From: Melaminivora alkalimesophila
GTDB taxonomy: Bacteria; Pseudomonadota; Gammaproteobacteria; Burkholderiales; Burkholderiaceae_C
Length of the DNA stretch: 15,615 nucleotides
Direction: 5' to 3'
Assembly: GCF_000282995.1 (NCBI RefSeq)
Contig: NZ_ALEE01000683.1
Location: 1 to 15,615, forward strand
The translations under genes were made by a program, and so were the position numbers. This document shows positions 1-8,407 of this stretch, piece after piece. Position 1 is the stretch's first letter. The number at the start of each line of letters is the position of its first letter. Under the pieces are notes generated by a model that was not told where the DNA came from, did no database searches, and saw nothing but the letters and a program-made list of their open reading frames with translations.

Positions 1-3000
1 AGTTGGCACGCCTGAAGGGGGCAGGTCACAGGCCAGCACCTGAAACAGCCTCTTCAAGTAAGAGCTGGCACCGTCTTCCATGAACAGCACGTTGCGGCTT
101 TCCAGCTCGGCCTTTTTTGTGGGGTCGCCCACGTTGAGCAGGTCTGCGAATTTTGTCGGCGAGAGGACGAAGGCATTCAAGACCAGCGGCGCTTCGCCCG
201 CCTTGGCCTGCGCCGCCAGCGTTGTTTCCAGGGTCTTCACTTCCTTGTACAGACCCAGCTTGGGGTGCGACAGGTCGAGATTGCGCAGTCCCTTCGGATC
301 GACAAAGGTCAGCCACTGCTTGCCGCTGGCATCGTCCACCAGCCACAGCAGGAAGTCCGGATAGAAGTTACCCGCCAACGCGAAGCCCAGCCCTTTCTCT
401 TCCCGATCCGCATTGCGCAATAGGTACAGACTGCGTGGGCCAATCGCTTCCTTGCCTTCGCCGGAGTTGTAGAACGCCTCCAGATCGCGGACAAACTCCC
501 ATTCGCTTGGCGCGTCAAACGCCAGCGGACGCAGCTTCAGCGGCACTGCATCCTTGTCTTCCAATGCCAGCAGTGGGTAGTACAAGTGCCGGTCGAAGCT
601 GATGGCCACCATGTGTGGCGCGTTCCATTGGCTGGCCTGGCCGATCTTGCCGTCCGCCACCAGTTTCTTCAGCACTTCCAGCTTCGCCTGATACTCCAGA
701 CCGTCGTCGCTGTTCTCGATCTCGAACTGGTACAGCTTGAGCATCGACCCGTGGTCTTCGTCGATGTGGGTGATGTCGTAGAACTGGCCTTCGTAGCCCG
801 TCTTCAGGGCCTTGTAGAAGCGGTCGGTGTAGTCCGTCAGCAGTCGCAGCAGGATGTCTTCCTGCTTGCGGATATCGGCGAAGGTCGTCACGTTCAGTTC
901 CGCCGCCGGAATGAACAGCGTGTACCAGTCCTGCGCGCCTGCGCAGAAGTCGATCAGCTTCTGCCGTTCCAGCCGCAAGTTGCTCCAGCTGCGCTGCAGC
1001 TTGTAATCCTGCAAGGCCAGATAGACGCGATCCCAATTGAAAGCCGGAAACAGCGTCTGATTCAGTTTGCCCTCGTTGCGGGCTCCCGTCGTGGGGACTG
1101 TGCCCTTGTCCTTGCTGGACAGCGCTTCGACGCGCGGGTACAGGTCAAGCACCACATGGGGTAGCTTGATCTTGCCCTGGAACTGCGCAGGAATCTCGTA
1201 CAGCCACGGGAAGTGCGTGCGCTTGAAGCCGAGTTTCTGGTTGTCCTTGTAGCCATCCTTCAGCGCCAGGGTCTTGAGCTTGCCCTTGGGAAGGTTGGCC
1301 CGCGTCGGGAAGTCCAGCTCCAGCACTTCGTCACTGGGCGTGATGCCTTCCTCGCGCAGGTAGTCTTTGAACGCAGCCATGTAGCTGGCGCGCACGCCGA
1401 AAATGTTCAGTGTCTCCAGCTTGTCCAGATGCACGCCTTTGGGCCTCTCGTGCGGCAAGCTGCGCTTGAGCGAAAAGTCTTTGCCTTTGAGGCGCACACC
1501 ACGCCCGAACAATTGAATGATCTGGGAGCCCTCTCCCTTGCCCATGTTCAGCAGCCCCATCGTGGACACGCGCCAACTGCTCCAGCCTTCCGTGAACTTG
1601 CGCGAGCCAATCAGCACGTTGAGGCGGCTGTCCTTGTTGTTCAATGTGCCGAACAGTGCGCCGCCGAAGTCGTCGCGTTCGGTGTCGAAGGTTTCCGCTT
1701 CTTCCGCCATCCCGAAGAAGCCTGCATCGTCGCCGATGTTGATGAGACCAAAGGGATCGGCATCGCCCACGCGTAACGCCAATTCACCTTTGCTGCTCTT
1801 GATGTTGACCAGTTTCAAGCGCTGACGGGCCGAGGCATTGAACACGCGCTGCAGAATGTCGGCGTACAGATCATCCACGCGACCGCTGAAGCCCATCAGG
1901 GGCGTGAAGCGCCCGCTGAAGATGTTGTTGCCCTTGGCGTCCAAAATCTGCGCTTTGTCGGCAATCAGGTCGGTCAGCCAGCTCTTGATCTGCGCTTCGC
2001 TGTTCAGGAAGTCGGCGAGGAAGTTCACCACTTCCAGGATGTCCGACTCCTCGCCTGACACCGTGTTGCCCACGAACACCCAAAGCGGCTTTTCAATGTT
2101 GAAATCGACCAGCTTGTTACGGTGCGTATCCCACAGCCAAAGCTGCTGGTAATAGGAAAGCAGGCAGGCCATAAAGTATTTGCGGGCATTGTCCGCCTGC
2201 GCGTAGGCATCGCCGCTCATGTTGAGGATCAGCGACTCCTTGCCGTAGCCGTCCTCATAGAAGAACTTGTACGAGTAGTCGAACAGGATGCACTTGGCGT
2301 AAATCTCGCGCGTAGCAGTGATGCGCGCACGGCGCTTGTCTTCAGCGGTTAGTGCAAGGGCCGGATCTGATTTGGCGGAAGCAAGGTTGAAGCGCTGTCC
2401 GGGGTAAGCCAGCTTCCATTTGGACTTGAGACTTTCTTCTTCGGCCTTCTCGACGATCATCCCCTTCGCCACCGCCTGCCCGAAGGTGGCCGAGTACTCA
2501 AAGGCAAAACCACCGCGCACCAGCGCATCGCGCCGCGCCATCCATGCGCCCGCTGCCGTGCCCGTGCCGCGATGCCCTTCATCCACCAGCACCAGGTTGT
2601 TGCCCTCGAAGGCATCCACGGCGACGGTCTTCTCGCCCATCTCATCGCCCAGCTTGTTGATGTCGATGATTTCGATGGTGCCGCGCGCGGGTGACTGGGC
2701 CTTGTTGAAGAACTGCGAGAACCCGAAGCCGGACAGGTGCAGCTCCTCCAGATGCTGACGGCTCAACCCTTCGTTGGGCGTGAGCAGGATGATCTTGTCG
2801 GGAAAGTGATCGCTGCGCCCCGCCTGGAAGTAGTGCAGGTACTGGCGGATGTTGACGTGCAGCAGCAGGGTCTTGCCGCTGCCGGTGGCATTCCAGAAGG
2901 CGATCTTGTTCAGGTCGTCCGCCTCGAAGTCACGGAACGGCTCCGCGCCGTTCTCGGCACGGTAGCGAACCATCTCCTCGTTCAGGCCATCGAGCAAGTC

Positions 3001-3375
3001 CTGACGGTGGTTGAAGTACCAGTCCAGATACAGCTCGGTGAACAGCAGCGAAAGGTACTGGAAGTACTTCATCTGCAGTTCGTGGCCTTCCAGCTTGTTG
3101 CGCTGGGCGGTGATGGCCTGCCAATGGGCGACGACGTTTAAGTCGTAGCGCCGCAGGTCGGACTCGGGCACCTTGTTGGGATCGAACAAGCCTCGGATCA
3201 GTTCGTGGAAGAATTTGGTCTGGCCGTCCTCGTCGATGCCCTCGAAGCGGTCATCGCCCAAGCGCATCTTGAGTGCCGCCAGCGTGCCGCCCTGAAAGAA
3301 ACCCAGCACCCAGCGGTTGAGCACCAGCTCCTGATGGAAGCTGCGTTTCTTCTGATTTTTTGTTTGCCGTGCCAT
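1..3375 (-). CDS. SF2 DEAD/DEAH-type helicase with C-terminal PD-(D/E)xK nuclease, Type III Res-like (partial, 3' end outside window)
   Basis: This frame is open from an ATG at 3375 to the window edge, 1125 codons without a stop, so the C-terminus is missing but probably close. It should be the DNA-translocating restriction subunit of the operon. A Walker A motif (NATGSGKT, about residues 162-169), a DEGH Walker B box (265-268) and a motif VI string QLFGRGVRLKG (about 618-628) give a complete SF2 helicase core. Near the end, PDFLLWL (D1007) followed by VDPKG (D1026, K1028) fits a PD-(D/E)xK nuclease, the arrangement of Type III Res proteins, although this one is longer than the usual 900-1000 residues. 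The ATG lies one base after the stop of the DUF4276 gene, so the two are probably translated together. Its partner for DNA recognition is presumably the methyltransferase at 5223-8363. The helicase-nuclease assignment is strong; the exact system type is inferred. Confidence 0.88.
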   Translation of the reverse strand, partial: MARQTKNQKKRSFHQELVLNRWVLGFFQGGTLAALKMRLGDDRFEGIDEDGQTKFFHELIRGLFDPNKVPESDLRRYDLNVVAHWQAITAQRNKLEGHELQMKYFQYLSLLFTELYLDWYFNHRQDLLDGLNEEMVRYRAENGAEPFRDFEADDLNKIAFWNATGSGKTLLLHVNIRQYLHYFQAGRSDHFPDKIILLTPNEGLSRQHLEELHLSGFGFSQFFNKAQSPARGTIEIIDINKLGDEMGEKTVAVDAFEGNNLVLVDEGHRGTGTAAGAWMARRDALVRGGFAFEYSATFGQAVAKGMIVEKAEEESLKSKWKLAYPGQRFNLASAKSDPALALTAEDKRRARITATREIYAKCILFDYSYKFFYEDGYGKESLILNMSGDAYAQADNARKYFMACLLSYYQQLWLWDTHRNKLVDFNIEKPLWVFVGNTVSGEESDILEVVNFLADFLNSEAQIKSWLTDLIADKAQILDAKGNNIFSGRFTPLMGFSGRVDDLYADILQRVFNASARQRLKLVNIKSSKGELALRVGDADPFGLINIGDDAGFFGMAEEAETFDTERDDFGGALFGTLNNKDSRLNVLIGSRKFTEGWSSWRVSTMGLLNMGKGEGSQIIQLFGRGVRLKGKDFSLKRSLPHERPKGVHLDKLETLNIFGVRASYMAAFKDYLREEGITPSDEVLELDFPTRANLPKGKLKTLALKDGYKDNQKLGFKRTHFPWLYEIPAQFQGKIKLPHVVLDLYPRVEALSSKDKGTVPTTGARNEGKLNQTLFPAFNWDRVYLALQDYKLQRSWSNLRLERQKLIDFCAGAQDWYTLFIPAAELNVTTFADIRKQEDILLRLLTDYTDRFYKALKTGYEGQFYDITHIDEDHGSMLKLYQFEIENSDDGLEYQAKLEVLKKLVADGKIGQASQWNAPHMVAISFDRHLYYPLLALEDKDAVPLKLRPLAFDAPSEWEFVRDLEAFYNSGEGKEAIGPRSLYLLRNADREEKGLGFALAGNFYPDFLLWLVDDASGKQWLTFVDPKGLRNLDLSHPKLGLYKEVKTLETTLAAQAKAGEAPLVLNAFVLSPTKFADLLNVGDPTKKAELESRNVLFMEDGASSYLKRLFQVLACDLPPSGVPT

Positions 3376-3376
3376 T

Positions 3377-4021
3377 TCAATTACCCCATGCCTGCAGATG
3401 AGCAACCCAGGCATCGAACTGCGCACACTTCTGGCGCATCGCGTCAATCCCGATGGCCTCGGCGATCAACGGGCCATGCTCGGGCTTTGAATACGTGCCC
3501 TCGGGAAAGATGCTCAGAATCCGCTTGGATGGTGCGGTCTCGGGACTGTCGTTGATGTCTTCCGGATTCGGGAACGCCTGTGCCACCGCCATCAACTTCG
3601 CTTTCACGTCTTCGCTCCAGCCGTCTTCTGCCCATTCAAAGTCCGCGGGGTTGGTGAACAGCAGCCCCTCGAATTCATGCATCTGCACATACGGCAGCAC
3701 GTAGCGCGAGTCATAGCCCGTAGTGATGGCCCGCGCAGCTGCGGCAATGTCGGCCTCCAGTTGGGCGCGGGTGCGGCCTGCGCGGTCCTGAAAACCGTAG
3801 AAATCAACCAGCGTGGAGACGCGATCGGCCTCGCTGTAGTGCAGTGAAATCTTTTTGGCCAGCCGATCCACGGTGACACGCCCACCCCGATGCCGCCCTG
3901 ATCTGGCGCTCAACACGGTGCCGTAGGCGCTGACGCCGCTGGGCCGCAGGTAGGGCTCCAGGCAGCGGTTGACGAACTCCACCTCGGTGGGGCCTTCGCA
4001 AATGATGCATACCCGGATCAT
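3377..4021 (-). CDS. DUF4276 family TOPRIM-like protein, putative nuclease partner of the ATPase
   Basis: The 214-residue protein matches what I know of the DUF4276 family. It opens with a hydrophobic strand followed by CEGPTE (E9, E13), a TOPRIM-like EGxTE signature. A second acidic site is LVDFYGF (D73), where canonical TOPRIM proteins have DxD and only one Asp is present here. The hallmark MHEFEGLLF follows at 114-122 and PEGTYSKPEHGP at 173-184. TOPRIM proteins bind divalent metal and cut or re-join nucleic acid, so a metal-dependent nuclease role is plausible but not shown. The ATG at 4021 overlaps the stop of the ATPase gene by four bases (ATGA), implying translational coupling and a joint function. 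ATPase plus TOPRIM in adjacent genes mirrors OLD, Gabija GajA and PARIS. The full usual family length is present and nothing looks broken. Confidence 0.85.
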   Translation of the reverse strand: MIRVCIICEGPTEVEFVNRCLEPYLRPSGVSAYGTVLSARSGRHRGGRVTVDRLAKKISLHYSEADRVSTLVDFYGFQDRAGRTRAQLEADIAAAARAITTGYDSRYVLPYVQMHEFEGLLFTNPADFEWAEDGWSEDVKAKLMAVAQAFPNPEDINDSPETAPSKRILSIFPEGTYSKPEHGPLIAEAIGIDAMRQKCAQFDAWVAHLQAWGN

Positions 4022-5223
4022 TCGAGTTGCCCCGCATCCATAGAACCTTCCCGCTTGACGGGCTGGTGCTCACCCAGCCAGGCCACGCCGCCTGTGGCCT
4101 GCTGCAACCAGATGTCGGATAGCTGGTATTCCTCGTCCAGCCAGCGCTGATAGTGCTCGCGCGGCAGATTGCGCAACACGGTCTCGCCATTGTTGGCGCT
4201 GGCCACGATGATGTTTTCCAGCTCGAAGCAGTCCACCAGGTAGGGCGACTGCGTGGCGATGAAGATCTGCCGCTTCTTCGACAAGCGCTTGAACATCTCG
4301 GCCACCAGGGTAATGGCGTGCGGATGCAGCCCCAGTTCGGGCTCATCGAAGAACAGCACGTCCGGCAAGCGCTCGGGCGGAAGGTTCAGCAGGGTCAACA
4401 GACAGAACAGGCGCAGCGACCCGTCCGAGGTGAGATGAGAGCCGAACACCTTGTCGCTTTGCCGCCCCACCCAGCGCAGCAACACCTTGCCGGCTTCTTC
4501 TTCCAGTACAAAATCCTTGAACGCCGGCAACACCCGGCCAATCTGCTTGACGATCAGCTCGTAGCGTTTGCGGTCGCCATTGCGCAAGTCGAGCAGCACA
4601 GCCGCGAGGTTGCCGCCGTCCGAGCGTAGGCGGAACGACTCGGTGACATCCCAGCGGTTGTGAATGGCGGCGTTGATGGATGTGTCGTGAAACTGATAGG
4701 TGGAGCACTGACGCAAAAGGTTGACGATGGTCTGGGCCGTCTTGCTCTTCTTCTCCAACAGGCTGGACTCTTTTCCCACCCCTTCAATCTCGGTCCACTT
4801 CGCCTTGGTCGGGATGTCATGCGCCGAATACCGATAGGCTTCGTTCATCACCATCACGGAATCGCCGGCCGAGATGTGGGCCAGATCAAACCGATAGTCG
4901 TTGTAGCCCGATGCGGTTTCAAGGCACAACTCGGCATGGATGCGCGAGGTCTTCCGGGCACCCATGAAAAACTGGTCATCGCCGCCGCCGTGGCGCAGCA
5001 CGAACTCCTGCAGGTTCTTCGCCTTGAGCATCCAGCTCAGCATCTCGAAGAATCGGATCAGGGTGGACTTGCCTGCGCCGTTGGCCCCAATCAGCACCGT
5101 GAGCTGCGGCAGCTCCAGATTCTGGATACTGCGCAGGCTGCGGAAACCCTCAATGGTGACGGACTTGATGCGTGCCGGTTCTGGCTCTCGTTGCTGAATG
5201 CTAGGGGTTCCAAAATTAGCCAT
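4018..5223 (-). CDS. AAA/ABC-type ATPase (AAA_15/AAA_21, OLD-like)
   Basis: This is a soluble SMC/ABC-like ATPase of about 401 residues. Counted from the alternative GTG at 5226, the N-terminal strand IEGFRSL is followed by a Walker A GANGAGKST (48-55), an ABC-signature-like TSDGSLRLF (266-274), a Walker B VLFFDEPELGLHPH (290-303) and the H-loop-like ATQSPYLVD (324-332). The DEPExGLHP pattern is typical of the OLD/RecF-like AAA_15/AAA_21 ATPases in defence loci. Two starts are possible: GTG at 5226 or ATG at 5223. A GGAGG lies 7 bases before the ATG but only 4 before the GTG, so I chose the ATG. The ATG overlaps the methyltransferase stop by one base, and its own stop overlaps the DUF4276 start. 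It probably senses or binds DNA or a protein trigger and drives the TOPRIM partner; that role is inferred. Confidence 0.9.
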   Translation of the reverse strand: MANFGTPSIQQREPEPARIKSVTIEGFRSLRSIQNLELPQLTVLIGANGAGKSTLIRFFEMLSWMLKAKNLQEFVLRHGGGDDQFFMGARKTSRIHAELCLETASGYNDYRFDLAHISAGDSVMVMNEAYRYSAHDIPTKAKWTEIEGVGKESSLLEKKSKTAQTIVNLLRQCSTYQFHDTSINAAIHNRWDVTESFRLRSDGGNLAAVLLDLRNGDRKRYELIVKQIGRVLPAFKDFVLEEEAGKVLLRWVGRQSDKVFGSHLTSDGSLRLFCLLTLLNLPPERLPDVLFFDEPELGLHPHAITLVAEMFKRLSKKRQIFIATQSPYLVDCFELENIIVASANNGETVLRNLPREHYQRWLDEEYQLSDIWLQQATGGVAWLGEHQPVKREGSMDAGQLE

Positions 5224-8200
5224 CACACATCCTCCACATCAAACATGCGCGCCAGAAATTCCGGCTCGATCTGGCGCAGCTTGAGCACGCGGGTGGCACC
5301 ACCTTCCTCCGCTGTCTGCGTCAGCACGGTGGGAATGTTGTGGTCGCCGTTGATGTAGACCACGTCAAACTCGTTGTCCGCCGGGTTGATGGCCAGCTTG
5401 TCGCACAGCTTGGCGACACCTTCATAGTCCAGCACATCACAGTCGCGCCACAGCACGAGGCAGCTTTCACCGCTGGGCAAGGTGCCGGTCACGGTGACAA
5501 AACCGCGCGCCGGTTGCATGTCGATGTGCTTGACGCGCAGACCGATCAGGTAATTGAAGGTCTCGACCAGATCGATCTTGCGTGGCTCGAACGCGCCCGC
5601 CGAATCCACGGCCACGTTGAGGGTGTAGTCAAAGGGCTTCTTGAAGTCCTCCACCGACAGTAGCGAGCCACGGCTCTCCACGTCCAGCACGTAGTTGATC
5701 AGGTAGTCGTCCTTGGCCTGCTGCGGCAGGGTTTTTAGCAGATCATCCTGCGCGGACGTACGGCGCAGTTGCAGGTTGTTCAGGGTGTCTTCGTAGCTCT
5801 CTAGATAAAGCACCTTGAAGGTATGCGACATACCTTCGCTATTTGTGGACGGCCGACCATCTTTCCATGTTGGGCAGTAGACGACCTTCTGAATACGGGG
5901 CTTGATCACGCTATCAAAATAGTCGCCTTGTTCAACAAGCAGATACTTTCTTGATCCAGAATCTTTTCTATTCAGATTGATCAGTGCATGACCGGTTGTT
6001 CCTGAGCCTGCGAAATAATCGACCACAAAGGAATCTTTTTTGGATGCACAGTTGATGTGCAATGCATCCTCAACTGCATTAATGCTCTTCGGGAACGAAA
6101 ATCCGGCGCCTTCGCCGAAAAGAGCCTTAAGCAGTTTTGTTCCATGCGAAGATGCGTCGTATTTTGGGTTGACCCAAACGCTTTTAGGTCTTATCCCATC
6201 TTTTATACGGTCAATAAGTTGAACTTTCCATTCACCCTTTCGATTGGTTGAGAAATTTATCTCCCCCTTCCTCAAGTGCTCCAGAAAAGAGGGAGGGGTT
6301 TTTCTCCAAACCCGGTGATTACCCTCGCTGTCGATTGGGAGAATTTTTATGGCACCCTCAAATTCCTCGAGAGCAGCCTGTTTGGTCTCAGGGTTAAAGA
6401 AGATTGGGTAGTAAGAGTTTGGCCTCTCTTGGGGCGTCGAGTAACCGCCAGTCCTCAGAAAGTCTCTCCATTTAAAATTACCATCGCCATCTCCTAGGCT
6501 GTACTGGGCTGCCTGCTCGTAAGATAAGGGGAAAAAGTCAATATTTGCCTCGATAGCATTCTTCGCGTAGAACAGCAAATATTCATGGCTTGTTGCCAGA
6601 TATTTGTCGTTTGTTCGACCCGAAGGTTTGATTTCCACCACGAGATTGCCCAACCTATTTTCCGGCTGAAAAACGGCGTCAAGCAGGCCTTCAAGATATG
6701 GGAGCTCATAGTCATCAATTGCACAACTCATGACTCCCGATTCCTTCAAAATACTAAGGGCGGGAGAGACGCGGCTTTGAATCATCGAAAGCCACGATGA
6801 TTCCTTGTATTGATTCTTGTAAACAAAACTGTTTTCAGAGGTATTATAGGGAGGGTCGAGATAGATGTAGTCCACCGCATTCTTGTATCTCTGCGAAATA
6901 AGTTGGACCGCCTGAAAATTGTCGCTCTTAATTAAGGTCCCATCAATGAACGCATCTAGATCATCAACTGATGCAAGAAGTTGGGCCAGGAAGTCCTTGT
7001 CAAACAAAGAGGTATCGACCGTCAAATGCGGATTCGCCTTGAGGAATGCAATGGTGCCAGGCAGCACATGTGACGCAACATCTTTGTTTGCGTCCTTGAG
7101 TAGTCTTAGGCTTGCCCACTGATTCCACTGCTTTTGGTTGGCGACGATCATCGGGTAAAGAGACTCCGGCACTCGATCCAGCGTGATGCAGTAGTGGCTG
7201 GAGACAACGAACTTCTTTTTCAGCCACAGCTTCTTCTGAAAGTCTTCCAACTGCGCCAGGAAGGTGATCAATTCCAGCGCGATGCTGCGCAGGCACTGGA
7301 TCATTCGCAGGCTCTTTTCGATGTCGGCAAACGCGCCCGCGCTCTGCATATCATCCAGATGCAGCACTTCGTTTTTGATGTAGAAGTCCAACTCGCGCCG
7401 GAGGAAACCACCCAGATCCTTGTGGATGAAGTAGTCCGCCGTGTTCTTGGTGGTGTAGTCGCTCAGGTGCTTTTCGAGCAGGGTGCGCTGCGGATTCTTC
7501 TCGGTAGGTGCACGGTTGCCCAGGGCAAGCCAACGGGCCTTGACGGCAGCGTCCGCCAGCACGGCCTCTACGGCCTTGGTGACCAGCGCCTCCTGCTTGG
7601 TGCCTTTGGGCTGGGCGGCATATTCGAAGCGGATGATCAGCTCCTGGTTGCCGTCACTGCCCGCAACTTCCTCCACTGGCACCAGCTCTTCTTCGACCTC
7701 GTCGCCGTTTTCATCCATGCGTATAACGGTCTTGGTCGCTACCAGGGCAAAGCGGCGCTCCTTGTCGTTGTCCTTGCGGTTGTCCTTGGCGGTGTCGGCT
7801 GCGACAAGGCGAAAATGCACCGTGCGACCGTCTTCAAGCCTGAAGCTGTAGTTGCTGAAGTTCTCACCGCTCTTGGTGTAGTACTGATCCTTGTTGGCCC
7901 AGTGCAGCATCACCTCTTCGCCCGCGTAAGGGATGGCGTAGGTGTCGCCCTTGTAACGGCGCTGGCTGATGAAGTCGCCGTCCTGGTAGTAGCGCGAGAA
8001 AAAGGTGAGCAGGTGCGAGAACACGGCGTTCTCATGTTCGCTGCTGCCCGCGGTGGCCGCCTTCAGCTTGGCGCGTAGTTCCTGCACTTTAGGTACGCTG
8101 TCAGGGCTTACACCCAGTGTCTGTGCGCTCTTCTCGGCTTCTTGCAGCTCCGCCTGCAGGTGCTGTGTGTTGGCGGCGCTGCCGACGGCCAGTGCCTCCT

Positions 8201-8363
8201 GCACCTTTGCAGCGAGCCGATTCTCAAGGTAGTCGTTGATCTCGCCAGCCCGGGCGTTGAGGATGCGATAGATGCCGAAGTCCAGTTCCGGGCGGTCGAT
8301 CTGGAAGATCTCGCGCAGCTTGGCGACGAGCTCCTGGAATTTGGGATTCTGTTGGGTGGTCAT
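5223..8363 (-). CDS. Large beta-class site-specific DNA N6-adenine/N4-cytosine methyltransferase (Type III Mod-like)
   Basis: The 1046-residue protein should transfer a methyl group from S-adenosylmethionine to an exocyclic amino group in a specific DNA site, protecting host DNA. The catalytic motif IV DPPYN is at 503-507 and the SAM-binding motif I DYFAGSGTT at 782-790. Motif IV before motif I defines the beta class (N6_N4_Mtase), as in Type III Mod proteins; the 275 residues between them are the likely target-recognition region. About 490 residues precede the core, beginning with a conserved-looking ELDFGIYRILN (27-37), and about 200 follow it, so it is much larger than ordinary Mod subunits. 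The start is an ATG 44 bases after the SNF2 helicase stop, with no strong Shine-Dalgarno. The core (about residues 410-830) is encoded by DNA clearly richer in AT than both ends, a sign of domain replacement. Methylated base and sequence cannot be read from this. Confidence 0.92.
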   Translation of the reverse strand: MTTQQNPKFQELVAKLREIFQIDRPELDFGIYRILNARAGEINDYLENRLAAKVQEALAVGSAANTQHLQAELQEAEKSAQTLGVSPDSVPKVQELRAKLKAATAGSSEHENAVFSHLLTFFSRYYQDGDFISQRRYKGDTYAIPYAGEEVMLHWANKDQYYTKSGENFSNYSFRLEDGRTVHFRLVAADTAKDNRKDNDKERRFALVATKTVIRMDENGDEVEEELVPVEEVAGSDGNQELIIRFEYAAQPKGTKQEALVTKAVEAVLADAAVKARWLALGNRAPTEKNPQRTLLEKHLSDYTTKNTADYFIHKDLGGFLRRELDFYIKNEVLHLDDMQSAGAFADIEKSLRMIQCLRSIALELITFLAQLEDFQKKLWLKKKFVVSSHYCITLDRVPESLYPMIVANQKQWNQWASLRLLKDANKDVASHVLPGTIAFLKANPHLTVDTSLFDKDFLAQLLASVDDLDAFIDGTLIKSDNFQAVQLISQRYKNAVDYIYLDPPYNTSENSFVYKNQYKESSWLSMIQSRVSPALSILKESGVMSCAIDDYELPYLEGLLDAVFQPENRLGNLVVEIKPSGRTNDKYLATSHEYLLFYAKNAIEANIDFFPLSYEQAAQYSLGDGDGNFKWRDFLRTGGYSTPQERPNSYYPIFFNPETKQAALEEFEGAIKILPIDSEGNHRVWRKTPPSFLEHLRKGEINFSTNRKGEWKVQLIDRIKDGIRPKSVWVNPKYDASSHGTKLLKALFGEGAGFSFPKSINAVEDALHINCASKKDSFVVDYFAGSGTTGHALINLNRKDSGSRKYLLVEQGDYFDSVIKPRIQKVVYCPTWKDGRPSTNSEGMSHTFKVLYLESYEDTLNNLQLRRTSAQDDLLKTLPQQAKDDYLINYVLDVESRGSLLSVEDFKKPFDYTLNVAVDSAGAFEPRKIDLVETFNYLIGLRVKHIDMQPARGFVTVTGTLPSGESCLVLWRDCDVLDYEGVAKLCDKLAINPADNEFDVVYINGDHNIPTVLTQTAEEGGATRVLKLRQIEPEFLARMFDVEDV
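5231..5235 (-). promoter_or_regulatory. Ribosome binding site of the ATPase gene
   Basis: GGAGG on the minus strand lies inside the last codons of the methyltransferase gene. It is 7 bases from the ATG at 5223 and 4 bases from the GTG at 5226, which favours the ATG as the true start. Confidence 0.6.
5880..7130 (-). other. AT-rich mosaic segment inside the methyltransferase gene
   Basis: Hand-counted 60-base lines inside this stretch have low G+C: 27/60 at 6001, 21/60 at 6181 and 25/60 at 6541. A line in the adjoining SNF2 helicase gene at 9001 has 39/60. The reading frame is unbroken and the segment encodes roughly residues 410-830, which include DPPYN, the putative target-recognition domain and FAGSGTT. 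The composition break within a single gene suggests recombination with a homologue from a lower-GC source. The edges are approximate. Confidence 0.7.
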
Positions 8364-8407
8364 GGGATGCTGATCCGGGGATATCTGATTCTTCGAAGAG
8401 TTTGCGT

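Noticed and set aside
5880..7130. AT-rich part of the methyltransferase as an inserted mobile element
   Set aside because: The reading frame stays open and the segment itself encodes the catalytic motifs, so it is an integral domain, not an insertion.
7134..8078. Plus-strand open frame of 314 codons inside the methyltransferase gene
   Set aside because: It is opposite the N-terminal part of a gene with clear catalytic motifs, and its composition (V, L, Q-rich) is typical of a shadow frame.
8390..8399. 10-base palindrome TCTTCGAAGA between the SNF2 helicase and methyltransferase genes
   Set aside because: It is short, has no loop for a hairpin and no neighbouring promoter-like boxes; chance is a sufficient explanation.
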